Origin: Anadara kagoshimensis
Taxonomy: Eukaryota > Mollusca > Bivalvia > Arcoida > Arcidae
Direction of reading: 5' to 3'
DNA length: 64,000 nt
NCBI GenBank assembly: GCA_021292105.1
Contig: CM037871.1
Coordinates: 23,432,057-23,496,056, forward strand
Shown piece by piece: positions 1-12,561 of the stretch. Below the pieces are notes generated by a model. The model did not search any database and was not told the DNA's origin. It saw only the letters and a program-made list of their open reading frames with translations. Made by a program: the position numbers and the translations under genes. The first letter of the stretch is position 1. Every line of letters starts with the position of its first letter.

Positions 1-470
1 CATGGGCTCAAAGGTCAAGGTCGTAGATCGAAAAATGAATACTTAAATGGTTAATTATCTCAAAAACTATAAACTTTTTGCATAGGCATGCATATTAGAA
101 TATTGTAGGTATTGGCCTAACAATAATTTTGATAATAATATATGAATGAAGGTCATAGCTTTAAAGGTCAAGGTCATGAACGAATACTGAAATGCATAGG
201 CATGTATATTGGAATATTGTAGGTATTCGCCTAATGATCATTTTGATATATAAATGAAGGTTTTAGGTTCAAAGGTCAAGGTCATAGACATGAACGAATA
301 CTGAAATGGTTAATTATCTCAAAAACTAAACTTTTTGTATAGACATATATATTGGAATAATGTAGGTATTGGCCTAATGATCATTTTGATATATAGATGT
401 TTTAGCTGTTTATTAAATTATATATTGTAGCTATTCTTTAGATATGTTATATATAGCATTCTTATATAAT
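1..470 (+). repeat. AGCTCACCTG-family element, truncated body
   Basis: Three degenerate units of about 120-145 bp, each with the core AAAGGTCAAGGTCA followed by a segment reading like TTAATTATCTCAAAAACTAT. The same units build the bodies of the elements at 5.0-8.3, 9.7-11.1, 25.5-27.3, 28.0-29.2 and 34.8-36.3 kb. The 5' end lies outside the window. The part after 370 resembles the tail of the 6427-8339 copy (TTTAGCTGTT then TGTAGCATTCT). No coding capacity. Confidence 0.75.
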
Positions 471-546
471 AATTATTATAATCAACTATTATAATCAAAC
501 AGTAAAATCACTTTATTTTCATTCGCATAAGTGTAAACAAGCGAGA

Positions 547-1462
547 TAATCATCATACGAAAACCAGCAAAACAGAAGGAACACCTGCTGATTTCTTAAC
601 TGACAGAATCGCATCCCTCACTGATTTCGGACAGGTCTTTTATAGGAATGTGTTCAGAAATGAATATATTTTTGTATGGCGTTTCACGATAGTGAATGCG
701 TACTTTGCTATCGCTTTCTGCGAAGACCAGGCTTCTTTTCTATGAGGTTAGTACGCATGGAAATAGTGCGCCTGGTAAATGAACATGAAGGAAATATATC
801 TGTTTTATCGTGAGATATGTATTCTGAAATGGGTAATGCATTTTGGTACATATGCACATTTGGAATAAATTTCCGGAATATGTTTCGGAACCTAGTAATA
901 TATTGCGATGGGATGCATCCAAAAATTTGTGCAATCTGGCGAACTGATCTCGTAAATACAATAAAAAGTAGTCTGGGAAGTTTGCATCCTACTTATTTAT
1001 CGATTACATTTGACTTGCGTGAAAGGGAGATAAATCGTACAGTGCAATGTGCAAACATTTGGAAGTAATGAAACGGGAATATTGTGAATGATAATCAGCA
1101 GTTTTTAAAAAAACCAGGGGGATTTTCGGTTATATTCATAGTCCTACTCCAAAACCATTTTCCCAACTACGCCCTACAGCAGCACGGCAGTGCTATGTTC
1201 AGAATTTAATTACTAGAACCCATCATTTGTCCTAATATTTTAATAATTTGTGTCTGAAGCAGGAATGTCGGCCGACAGATGTGAACCAAACCCACAAAAG
1301 GAGCAACACCTTATGTTTTCTCAACTAACAGAATCGCATCCCACACCGTTTTTGGACATGTCTTCTATATGAATGTGTTCAGAAATGAATAAATTTTAAG
1401 AATTTAATTATTAGAACCAATCACTTGCCCTAATATTTTAATAATTTGTGTTTGAAGCAAGA
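547..1462 (+). repeat. local duplicated segment with a short shared open frame
   Basis: A segment near 565-676 recurs at about 1285-1396 (both contain ACAGAATCGCATCCC and GAATGTGTTCAGAAATGAAT). A second pair lies at about 1205-1255 and 1405-1462 (CCTAATATTTTAATAATTTG). In the + frame the first pair keeps similar peptides: RIASLTDFGQVFYRNVFRNE in the first copy and RIASHTVFGHVFYMNVFRNE in the second. I do not recognise the peptide. It is probably an old dispersed repeat rather than an exon. Confidence 0.45.
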
Positions 1463-1689
1463 ATTGGCTGTCAGCTGTCAAGACGTATTTCTCATAATTT
1501 TCTGGTTCTTTTTTAAATAGATTAAAGGAAAACATATTTATTGTTTAAAATATTTGATCATTTTAAGTAATAAAGATCTCATTTAATAGTATACTTAAAT
1601 TTTCAAGACCTACTACCATTTCTGATCACGTACCAAAATTTGAACTTAAAGTCACGTGACTAAAGTGATTAAAAATCAGCCATATTCGA

Positions 1690-2245
1690 AGCTGGCCTTT
1701 CAACTGAATTATGCAAGTGATGTGTAATGTTAAGAAAATCTTCTCCTCTGAAACCACTAGGTCATTTGAGACCAACTTTGGTATGAAAGATTTTAGGTCT
1801 AGATTAATGTTTGCACCAAATGACACTCTTGATATTCAAGATGGCTACCATTACTATAAATAGCAAATATACAAATATTGCTTTTAAGATTTAAGTTTGT
1901 TTAAATTTCAAATATAGATACTACATTGTAGTAGATAATACACCATTTAACAAATTTGAAAGGTTTCTCCATGAAATTTTTCATCAACCCCAAAGTACAC
2001 AAATTATGCAAATAAATGATATTTTTAGCGCACCCGAGTCAAAGGCTATTGCCATCCATGTTCATCGGTTGAGCATGGAGCGTCGTCTGAGCTGTATGCA
2101 ATTTAATCAACTCCTCTAAAACATCTAAGCCAAATTAGATGATATTTGCCAGTAATGATGTCAAGGTGAAAGGCTTTCAGATTTGCACAAATTAATGGGT
2201 TCTGTTCCCATAAAGGGGGAGGAGGTATTGTGAAAATCTTTATAA
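1690..2245 (+). repeat. two eroded AGCTCACCTG-family fragments
   Basis: Around 1738-1860 the text CTTCTCCTCTGAAACCACT and AAGATGGCTACCATTACTAT matches the 5' module of the 5035 and 34754 copies. Around 2030-2240 the text GCGCACCCGAGTCAAAGGC is a mutated family 5' end. Both are much more diverged than the copies embedded in the satellite, so they look older. Confidence 0.55.
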
Positions 2246-2883
2246 ATCATCTCATCTGAACATATAAGAGATATATGTTAGATATGTCATGTAAAACATA
2301 TTTAGGGCACCTGGTTTTAGATTTGCACAAATCGTAGCAGTAGGGAAAAACCCAAAATAAGAAAAATAAGGCACAGTGCAATCTTGATTTAAAAACTGTC
2401 ATAGCGCCACTCTTAGTGCCGCATTCAAGTAAAGTTTCTCTTATTTCAAGAATGTTTGTCCAGGAATGGTGGAGGGAATCAAAGCTCATTAGCACTTGTA
2501 TACTTTCTGATAAAGATATTAGGAATTTGGACCAGTGTATTAATATAAGACAAATTTCAGTCCTAAGTTATCATATCCTTTCATGATGATAGATACTTTG
2601 CAATTGTAAATGGCACTTGCATGTTGTTCTCACTCTCTGTTCGATGTTTACCTTCAGTGCTTTGATTAAGTGATGTTGTAACAATCTTACGTAGAATGCT
2701 TCTATACTTTGTAAGTTATGCAAGCAACAAGTAATAAGTATTTGATGAGCCATTGATATTTCTGATTGATATGCATAACATTTATATGAGATGTATTATT
2801 ACTATGGTCACATTTATGACACATGCTATTTTTTGTTTAACCCTCTATCGTTGCCTGTCTTCCTGTCCATCTCTCTGCCTAAC

Positions 2884-3290
2884 TGTATAGTTTGTGGATG
2901 ATAACTTGAATTAGCAATGATCAATTACTGTGAATCTTCCAACATTTATAATATGTGAAAAGTTCTTTTGTGGGATTGTGTTTAGAGTCAAAAAGTCAAT
3001 TATGTAGGTCATGGTTTCTAAGAAAAGATTTTAAGATATCTGGATGATGTTTCAGTAAATAATGACCAATTCCATTGAAACTTCATACAGTATAATGAGT
3101 ATATGGAGAGTTCTTGTATGGAATTGTTTCTAGTCAATTTTGTAGGTCACTTTTGCTAAATTTGGGGGGGGGGGGGCATTCAGGATGATAACTTCAGTTG
3201 GGTGTTACCAATTTCGTTGAACCTTTGTACAATAAAAATATATAAAGGTTGTGGAATAGTATGTGGGGTAAAACTGACAATAAAGTAAGT
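2884..3290 (+). repeat. degenerate tandem repeat, unit about 140-148 bp
   Basis: Three units begin near 2894, 3042 and 3182 with GGATGATAACTT-like text. Each continues through a GAACCTTTGTA / GAAACTTCATA block and a TAGGTCAC or AAGTCAC block. A run of 13 G lies just before the third unit. The region joins directly to the 33-bp satellite. No gene is seen between 2245 and 2884. Confidence 0.5.
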
Positions 3291-5034
3291 CACTGTTGCA
3301 AATTAGATTTTGGTGTTTCCTGATAATTTTATGAGTTAGATTTTGGTGTTTCGTTTTAATAATATGAGTTAGATTTTCGAGTTTCCTGATAATGACATGA
3401 GTTAGATTTTGGATTTATCTGATAATGACATGAGTTAGATTTTGGTGTTTCCTGATAATGACATGAGTTAGATTTTGGGGTTATCTGATAATGACATGAG
3501 TTTGATTTTGGGGTTATCTGATAATGACATGAATAAGATTTTGGGGTTATCTGATAATGACATGAGTTAGATTTTGGTGTTTCCTGATAATGACATGAGT
3601 TAGATTTTGAGGTTATGTGATAATGACATGAGTTAGATTTTGGGGTTATGTAATAATGACATGAGTTAGATTTTTAGGTTATCTGATAATGACTTGAGTT
3701 ACATTTTGGTGTTTCTTGATAATGACATGAGTTAGATGTTGGTATTTCCTGATAATGACATGAGTTAGATTTTGGGGTTATCTGATAATGACATGAGTTA
3801 GATTTTGGTGTTTCTTGATAATGACATGAGTTAGATTTTGGGGTTATCTGATAATGATATAAATTAGATTTTAAGGTTATCTGATAATGACATGAGTTAG
3901 ATTTTGGTGTTTCCTGATAATGACATGAGTTAGATTTTGGTGTTTCCTTATAATGACATGAGTTAGATTTTGGTGTTTCCTGATAATGACATGAGTTAGA
4001 TTTTAGGGCTATCTGATAATGACATGAGTTAGATTTTGGTGTTTCCTGATAATGACATGAGTTAGATTTTGGGGTTATGTGTTGATGACTTGAGTTAGAA
4101 TTTGGTGTTTCCTGAGAATGACATGAGTTAGATTTTGGGGTTATCTGGTAATGACATGAGTTAGATTTTGGGATTATCTAATAATGGCATGAGATAGATT
4201 TTGGAGTTATCTGATAATGACTTGAGTTAGATTTTGGGGTTATCTGATAATGAAATGAGTTAGATTTTGGGGTTATCTGATAATGACATGAGTTAGATTT
4301 TGGTGTTTTCTGATAATGAAATGAGTTAGATTTTGGGGTTATCTGATAATGACATGAGTTAGATTTTGGGGTTATCTGATAATGATATAAATTAGATTTT
4401 AAGGTTATCTGATAATGACATGAGTTAGATTTTGGTGTTTCCTGATAATGACATGAGTTAGATTTTGGTGTTTCCTTATAATGACATGAGTTAGATTTTG
4501 GTGTTTCCTGATTATGACATGAGTTAGATTTTAGGGCTATCTGATAATGACATGAGTTAGATTTTGGTGTTTCCTGATAATGACATGAGTTAGATTTTGG
4601 GGTTATCTGGTAATGACACGAGTTAGATTTTGGGATTATCTAATAATGGCATGAGATAGATTTTGGAGTTATCTGATAATGAAATGAGTTAGATTTTGGT
4701 GTTTCCTGATAATGACATGAGTTAGATTTTGGTGTTTCCTGATAATGAGATGAGTTAGATTTTGGTGTTTCCTGATACTGACATGAGTTAGATTTTGGGT
4801 TCTCTGATAATGACATGAGTTAGATTTTGGTGTTTCCTGATAATGACATGAGTTAGATTTTGGTGTTTCCTGATAATGACATGAGTTAGATTTTGGTGTT
4901 TCCTGATAATGAGATGAGTTAGATTTTGGGTTCTCTGATAATGACATGAGTTAGATTTTGATGTTTCCTGATAATGACATGAGTTAGATTTTGGTGTTTC
5001 CTGATAATGACATGAGTTAGATTTTAGGGTTTTA
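3291..5034 (+). repeat. 33-bp minisatellite, block 1
   Basis: Tandem 33-bp monomers. The constant half reads GATAATGACATGAGTTAGAT; the variable half ends either TGGTGTTTCCT or TGGGGTTATCT. A marked 16-monomer (528 bp) higher-order repeat is visible: the variant GATATAAATTAGATTTTAAG occurs at 3856 and again at 4384. Because 33 is divisible by 3, the reverse strand stays open with an 11-residue peptide repeat (SNSCHYQETPK). I treat that as an artefact of the period, not a gene. Confidence 0.95.
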
Positions 5035-6426
5035 AGCTTACCTGAGCCAAAGGCTCAGAGGAGCTATTGCAATCTATCACCGTCCGTCGTCCGTCGTCTG
5101 CCGTGCGTCGTTCGTCGTGTGTAAACTTTACATTTTAATCTTCTCCTCCAAAACTACTGGGGCAAATTTGATGAAACTTCGCAATTATCATGCCTTGGTA
5201 ACAGCCTTTAAAAATTGTGTTCGGGGTTTGGCCATGCCGAACAAGATGGCCGCCATTACTAAAAATAGCAAAAAGACAAAAAAATCCTCTTCTCTGAAAC
5301 CAAAAGGTGCAGGCAAATTTTGATTAGATATTTAGATTCAGCATACCTGGGAACATTAAAGTTTGTTTTTCATGAAAATTTAACGAAAAATAGGTTACGC
5401 GTTTTTTGCGTAAAATTATGTAATTTTGAAAATGAGACATTTATTGTTATAACTCATTAACGGCTGAAGGTAATTGTATGGAGTTTTCACTGTTGATCTA
5501 GTCTTGCTATTTTCTTCCAAAAGATGTCAAGGTAAAAAGTCAAGGTCATGTCCCTGTTTTTGACCTTTGATAAAAAATGCTATTTTTTAAACATTTCAGA
5601 TGATAATGGCATGGGATTTTCAGTTAATTGTAGGTATTGACATGACGATCATTTTGATACATAGATCAAGGTCATGAGTTCAAAGGTCAAGGTCAAGGAT
5701 GCACAACTATTTCCGTTATAGTTGATTATCTGCAAAACTATTAACTCTTTGTGTAGGCATATATATTAGAATATTGTAGGTAATGGCACAATGGTCATTT
5801 TGATATATTAATAAAGGTCATGGGTTCAAAGGTCAAGGTCACAGATGCAAAACAATATCGAAATGGTTAATTATCTTGAAAACTATAAACTTTTTGTATA
5901 GACATGTATATTACAATATTGAAGGAATTGATTTAACGATCATTTTGATATTTAGATAAAGGTCATGGGTTTAAAGGTCAAGGTCACAGATGCGAAAGAA
6001 TACCGAAATGGTTAATTGTCTAGAAAACTATTAACTTTTTGTATAAACATGTATATTACAATATTGTAGGAATTGATTTATCGATCATTTTGATATGTAG
6101 AATAGGGTCATGGGTTTAAAGGTCAAGGTCACAGATGCAAATCAATACATAAATGGTTAATTACAAGATAACTTTTAACTTTTTGTATAGACATGTATAT
6201 TCGAATATTGTAGGTTTTGATTTAACGATCATTTTGATATATAGATTAATATCATGGGTTCAAAGGTCAAGGTCACTGATGCAAAAGAATACTGAAATGG
6301 TTAATTATCTTAAAAACTATAAGCTTTTTGTATAGACATGTATATTACAATATTGTAGGAATTGATTTAACGATCATTTTGATATATAGATAAAGGTCAT
6401 GGGTTCAAAGGTCAAGGTCACTTTTT
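5035..6426 (+). mobile_element. AGCTCACCTG-family element, copy 1, no 3' end
   Basis: Starts AGCTTACCTGAGCCAAAGG, so the 5' palindromic stretch GAGCCAAAGGCTC is intact. The 5' module (CCGTCCGTCGT run, CTTCTCCTCCAAAACTACT, AAGATGGCCGCCATTACT) is followed by a body of 145-bp units carrying AAAGGTCAAGGTCA. It runs directly into a second 5' end at 6427, so its own 3' hairpin is missing. Either the next copy inserted into it or the two formed a tandem. It has no ORF of its own. Confidence 0.8.
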
Positions 6427-8339
6427 AGCTCACCTAAGCCAAAGGCTCAGATGAGCTATTGCAATCTATCACCGTCCGTCGTGCGTCGTGCGTCGTGTGT
6501 AAACTTTACATTTTAATCTTCTTCTCCAAAACTACTGGACCAAATTTGATGAAACTTAGCGATTATCATGTCTGGGTAACAGCCTTTTAAAATTGTGTTC
6601 GGGGTTTGGCCACGCCCAACAAGATGGCCACCGTTACTAAAAATAGCAAAAAGACAAAAAAATCTTCTTCTCTGAAACCAAAAGGTGCAGGCAAATTTTG
6701 ATTGGATATTTAGATTTAGATATTTAGCATACCTAGGAACATTAAAATTGTGTTTTTTATGAAAATTGAACGAAAAATAGGTTACACGTTTTTTACGTAA
6801 AATTATGTAATTTTAAAATTGAGACATTTATTGTTATAACTCAATAACGGCTGAAGATAATTTTATGGAGTTTTCACTGTTGATCTTGTCTTGCTATTTT
6901 ATTCCAAAAGATGTCAAGGTCAAAAGCCAAGGTCATGGCCCTGTTTTTGACCTTTGATTAAAAATGCTATTTTTGTAAACATTTTAGATGATAATGGCAT
7001 GGGATTTTCAGTTAATTGTAGGTATTGATACATAGATCAAGGTCATGAGTTCCAAGGTCAAGGTCAAGGATGCACAACTGTTACTGTTATAGTTGATTAC
7101 AGTAAAACTTCAATTCATCGCCACCATTTGTTCAGTCAAATTTGGCGTTATAAAGGGGTTTGGCAATAAATCGAGGGAGGCCCATAAAGAAAAACTTAAA
7201 CAAAATGGATTTTGGGACTTCAAAATAGTGTGGCGATAAGCGAGGTGGCAAAGTTATCGAGGGGCATTATAACGAGGTTTTACTGTATCTGCAAAACTAT
7301 TAACTTTTTGTATAGGCATACATATTAGAATATTGTAGGTAATGGCACAGTGATAATTTTGATATATAGATAAAGGTCATGGGTTCAAAGGTCAAGGTCA
7401 CAGATGTGAAAGAATACCGAAATGGTTAATTATCTAGAAAACTATTAACTTTTTGTATAGACATGTATATTAGAATATTGTAGGAATTGATTTAACAATC
7501 ACTTTGATATATAGATTAAGGTCATGGGTTCAAAGGTCAAGGTCACAGATGCAAATCAATACCAAAATGGTTAATTGTCTCGAAAACTATTAACTTTTTG
7601 TATAGATATGTATATTACAATATTGTAGATTTTGATTTAATGATAATTTTGATTTATAGATTAATGTCATGGGTTGAAAGGTCAAGGTCACAGATGCGAA
7701 AGAATACTGAAATGGTTAATTATCTCAAAAACTATAAAGTTTTTGTATAGACATGTATAATACAATATTATAGGAATTGATTTAACGATCATTTTGATAT
7801 ATAGATTAAGTTCATGGATTTAAAGGTCAAGGTCACGGTCACAGATGTGAAAGAATACCAAAATGGTTCATTATCTCAAAAACGATAAATTTTTTGTATA
7901 AACATGTATATTAGAATATTGTAGGAGTTGATTTAACAATCATTTTGATATATAGATTAAGGTCATGGGTTTAAAGGTCAAGGTTACAGATGGGAAAGGA
8001 TACTGAAATGGTTAATTATCTTTAAAACTGTTAACTTTTTGTATAGGCATGTATATTCGAATATTATAGGTAATGGCCTAGATGAAGGTCATTATAGTTT
8101 TATACTTTTGTTTTTACTTTTTTAGCTGTTATAAATAATGTATTGTAGCTAGAATATATATATATTATATGTAGCATTCTCGGGACAAGGTATGATTAAT
8201 TTGCAAAAATCCTTGCATTTAATTCTGCCTTACTGCTAAAAATAAGGAGTTCTCTTTAATAAATGTGATTGACCATTGAACCTCTGCATGAGATATATAC
8301 TTAGCCTCAGGTGAGCCTTAAGGCCCATGGGCTCTGTTT
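6427..8339 (+). mobile_element. AGCTCACCTG-family element, copy 2, with 3' end
   Basis: Starts AGCTCACCTAAGCC and ends CAGGTGAGCCTTAAGGCCCA followed by TGGGCTCTGTTT. It has the same 5' module as copy 1 and about eight 145-bp units. The first and last ten bases are near inverted repeats (AGCTCACCTG versus CAGGTGAGC), and each end also has its own internal palindrome. It is flanked on the right by satellite DNA (GATAATGACATGAG) and contains the MITE at 7100-7285. Confidence 0.8.
7100..7285. mobile_element. 186-bp MITE, TA target site, pogo/mariner-like ends
   Basis: Ends are CAGTAAAACTTCAATTCATC on the left and CGAGGTTTTACTG on the right, inverted with respect to each other and flanked by TA on both sides (7098-7099 and 7286-7287). 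The uninterrupted sequence can be read in copy 1 near 5717 (AGTTGATTATCTGCAAAACT), which shows precise insertion at a single TA. CAGT...ACTG ends are typical of pogo/Tigger non-autonomous elements. Confidence 0.88.
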
Positions 8340-9655
8340 GATAATGACATGAGTTAGATTTTTGGTGTTTCCTGATAATGACATGAGTTAGATTTTGGGG
8401 TTTTTGATAATGACATGAGTTAGATTTTGGTGTTATCTGATAATGACATGAGTTAGATTTTGGTGTTTCCTGATAATGACATAAGTTAGATTTTGGGGTT
8501 ATGTCATGAATACTTGAGTTAGATTTTTGTGTTTTCTGATAATGACATGAGTTAGATTTTGGTGTTCCTGATAATGACATGAGTTTGATTTTGGGGTTAT
8601 CTGATAATGACATGTGTTAGATTTGGGTGTTTCCTGATAATGACATGAGTTAGATTTTGGTGTTATCTGATAATGACATGAGTTAGATTTTGGGGTTATA
8701 TGATAATGACATGAGTTAGATTTTGGTGTTTCCTGATAATGACATGAGTTAGATTTTGGTATTTCCTGATAATGACATGAGTTAGATTTTGGAGTTATCT
8801 GATAATGACATGAGTTAGATTTTGGTGTTTCCTGATAATGACATGAGTTAGATTTTGGGGTTTTCTGATAATGACATGACCTAGATTTTGGTGTTTCCTT
8901 TTAATGACATGAGTTAGATTTTGGGGTTATCTGATAATGACATGAGTTAGATTTTGGGGTTATCTGATAATGACTTGAGTTAGATTTTGTGGTTATCTGA
9001 TCATGACATGAGTTAGATTTTGGGGTTATCTGATAATGATATGAGTTAGATTTTTAGGTTATATGATAATGACTTGAGTTAGATTTTGGAAATATCTGAT
9101 AATGACATGAGTTAGATTTAGGGGTTATCTGATAATGAAATGAGTTGGATTTTGGTGATTCCTGATATGACATGAGTTAGATTTTGGTGTTTCGTGATAA
9201 TGACATGAGTTAGATTTTAGGGTTATTTGATGATGACTTGAGTTAAATTTTGGTGTTTTCTGATAATGACATGAGTTAGATTTTGGGGTTATCTGATAAT
9301 GACATGTGTTAGATTTGGGTGTTTCCTGATAATGACATGAGTTAGATTTTGGTGTTTCGTGATAATGACATGAGTTAGATTTTAGGGTTATTTGATGATG
9401 ACTTGAGTTAAATTTTGGTGTTTTCTGATAATGACATGAGTTAGATTTTGGGGTTATCTGATAATGACACAAGTTAAATTTTGGGGTTATCTAATAATGA
9501 CAAGAGTTAGATTTTGGAGTTATCTGATAATGACTTGAGTTAGATTTTGGGTTATCTGATAATGAAATGAGTTAGATTTTGGTGTTTCCTGATAATGAGA
9601 TGAGTTAGATTTTGGTGTTTCCTGATAATGACATAAGTTAGATTTTGGAGTTTTT
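8340..9655 (+). repeat. 33-bp minisatellite, block 2
   Basis: Same monomer as block 1. A five-monomer segment (165 bp) is duplicated: the text with GGGTTATTTGATGATGACTT appears near 9221 and 9386. Open frames on the - strand here are again the 11-residue periodic artefact. Confidence 0.95.
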
Positions 9656-11095
9656 AGCTCACCTGAACGAAAGGTCATGTGAGCTTATGGCATAGTGCAG
9701 CGTGTGTATGTGCGTGTGTGCGTGCGTCGTTAACACCCATTTTCGACATCTCCTTTGAAACTACAAGACATATTTCAATGAAACTTGGTGAGAAGTATAT
9801 ATGGGCCGGTGCAATTCAGATTTGTTCGTGACGTTGCCATGGCTAACATAACTAGGTCAAGGTGACCTAGGGGTGCAAAAATCTTAAAAAATCTTCTTCT
9901 CAGAAAGTACTAATTGGAGAAAAAATCTGATGTGATATTTGGCTTCTCTAGAGGCTTAAGCCTATAGTTTGTTCATTTTGTGAAATTCGGACACAAAATA
10001 GGTTACACGTATTTGCGTTTAATTTTGAAAAAATCGTAAAATAGCTTCAAATTGTTATGACTTGACTATTTGACCAGATAATGACATGGGGTTTTCAGTT
10101 TTGATATCTTCTTGTTAGTATCTTCAAAATGAGGTCAAGGTCAATTGTGAAGGTCATGACCTAATTTTTTTTACCTCTGATTATAATTATTATCTCAAAA
10201 ACTATAAACTTTTTGTATAGGCATGTATATTAGAATGTTGTAGGTATTGATACAACGCTCATTTTGATGTATAGAAAAAGGTCATGGGTTCAAAGGTCAA
10301 GGTCACAGATGCAAAACAATACTGAAATAGTTAATTATTTTGAAAACTATAAACTTTTTGTATAGGCATGTATATTAGAATGTTGTAGGTATTGATACAA
10401 CGATCATTTTGATGTATGGAAAAAGGTCATGGGTTCAAAGGTCAAGGTCACAGATGAAAAACAATACCAAAATGGTTTATTATCTCGAAAACTATAAACT
10501 TTTTGTATAGGCATGTATATTAGAATGTTGTAGGTATTAATACAACAATCATTTTGATGTATAGAAAAAGGTCATGGGTTGTAAGGTCAAGGTCACAGAT
10601 GCGAAACAATACCGAAATGGTTAATTATCTCGAAAACTATAAACTTTTTGTATAGGCATGTATATTAGAATGTTGTAGGTATTGATACAATGATCATTTT
10701 GATGTATAGAAAAAGGTCATGGGTTCAAAGGTCAAGGTCACAAATGCGAAACAATACCGAAATGGTTAATTATCTCTAAAACTATAAACTTTTTGTATAG
10801 GCATGTATATTAGAATGTTGTAGGTATTGATACAACGATCATTTTGATGTATAGAAAAAGGTTATGGGTTTAAAGATCAAGGTCACATATGCGAAACAAT
10901 ACCGAAATGTTTAATTATCTGAAAACTATAAACTTTTTGTTTAGGCATGTATATTAGAATGTTGTAGATATTGATACAACGGTTATCATGATGTAAAGAA
11001 AAAAGCAATTGGAGTTTAGTATTTATGTTTTCTTTAAATCTATCAGCTAGCCATTAGTTATCGAGTGAGCATATCAGGCCCATGGGCCTCTTGTT
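9656..11095 (+). mobile_element. AGCTCACCTG-family element, copy 3, both ends present
   Basis: Opens AGCTCACCTGAACGAAAGG and closes ATATCAGGCCCATGGGCCTC then TTGTTT. The 5' module differs from copies 1 and 2 (GTGTGCGTGCGTCGTTAACA, CATGGCTAACATAACTAGG). The body is five to six nearly identical 145-bp units (AAAGGTCAAGGTCAC at about 10292, 10437, 10582 and 10727). The high identity between units suggests recent homogenisation. Flanked by satellite on both sides. Confidence 0.88.
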
Positions 11096-11823
11096 TAATT
11101 ATGACATGAGTTAGATTTTGGTGTTTCCTGATAATGACATGAGTTTGATTTTGGGGTTATCTGATAATGACATGTGTTAGATTTGGGTGTTTCCTGATAA
11201 TGACATGAGTTAGATTTTGGGGTTATCTGATGATGACATGACCTAGATTTTGGTGTTTCATTTTAATGACATGAGTTAGATTTTGGGGTTATCTGATAAT
11301 GACATGAGTTAGATTTTGGGGTTATCTGATAATAACATGAAGTAGATTTTGGGGTTACCTGATAATGACTTGAGTTAGATTTTTGGGTTATCTGATAATG
11401 ACTTGAGTTAGATTTTGGAAATATCTAATAATGACATGGGTTAGATTTAGGGGTTATCTGATAATGACATGAGTTGGATTTTTGTGATTCCTGATATGAC
11501 ATGAGTTAGAGTTTGGTGTTATTTCATAAGGACATGACTTAGATTTTAGGGCTATCTGATAATGACATGAGTTAGATTTTAGGGCTATCTGATAATGACA
11601 TGAGTTAGATTTTAGGGCTATCTGATAATGACATGAGTTAGATTTTGGTGTTTCGTGTTAATGACATGAATTAGATTTTGATGTTTCCTGATAATGAGAT
11701 GAGTTAGATTTTGGTGTTTCCTGATAATGACATGAGTAGTTAGATTTTGGGGTTCTCTGATAATGAGATGAGTTAGATTTTGGTGTTTCCTGATAATGAC
11801 ATGAGTTAGATTTTGGGGTTTTT
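11096..11823 (+). repeat. 33-bp minisatellite, block 3
   Basis: About 22 monomers of the same 33-bp unit, including three consecutive copies of the TTAGGGCTATCT variant near 11546-11630. Confidence 0.95.
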
Positions 11824-12561
11824 AGCTCACCTGGCCAAAGGCCACGTTAGCTTTTGCCATCACTTGGCATCCGTCGTCCTCCGTCCGTAAATTTTTCACA
11901 TTTTGACTATCTCCTCTGACACCACTAGAGCAATTTTAACCAAACTTTACAGGAATGATGTATGGAAGGTCCTTTACTTAGATTGTCGAAATTTTTTTGA
12001 TCCGCCAAAAAACATGGCTGCCAGGGCAGAAGATAGTTTAACATTGGACCCTATGGGAAAAATGCATTTTTGACTATTTCCTCAGAAATGACTGAAGCAA
12101 ATTTAACCAAACTTTACAGGAATGATGTATAGAAGGTCCTTTACATAGATTGCCAAAATTTTTCTGATTGGCCAAAAAACATGGCTGCCAGCGCAAAAGA
12201 TAGTTTAACATTGGACCCTATGGGAAAAACGCTTATGTGAATGACTGAAGCAAATTTAACAAAACTTCACAGGAATGATGTATAGAAGGTCCTTTACTTA
12301 GATTGCCAAAATTTTTTTGATCCGCCGAAAAACATGGCCGCCAGGGCAAAAGATAGTTTAACATTGGACCCTATGGGAAAAACGCATTTTTGACTATTTC
12401 CTCAGAAATGACTGAAGCAAATTGAACCAAACTTTACAGGAATGATGTATAGAAGGTCCTTTACATAGATTGCCAAAATTTTTCTGATCTGCCAAAAAAC
12501 ATGGCTGCCAGCGGAAAACATAGTTTCACATTGGACCCTATTGGAAAAGCATATATATGCT
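11824..12561 (+). mobile_element. AGCTCACCTG-family element, copy 4, 167-bp core type, 3' truncated
   Basis: Starts AGCTCACCTGGCCAAAGGCC. The body is not the GGTCAAGGTCA type but four units of about 167 bp with ACATTGGACCCTATGGGAAA and AACTTTACAGGAATGATGTA. It stops after AAGCATATATATGCT and passes straight into satellite, so the family 3' hairpin is lost. It closely matches copy 6 (15415-17083). Confidence 0.82.

Noticed and set aside
817-1068. 83-codon + frame and its antisense partner at 740-961
   Set aside because: No recognisable domain, no splice signals, and it lies in an intronic or repeat region.
5035-8339. AGCTCACCTG elements as Helitrons
   Set aside because: A 3' hairpin is present, but the ends lack the TC start and CTRRT end, and the filled/empty pair does not show insertion between A and T. 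Class left open.
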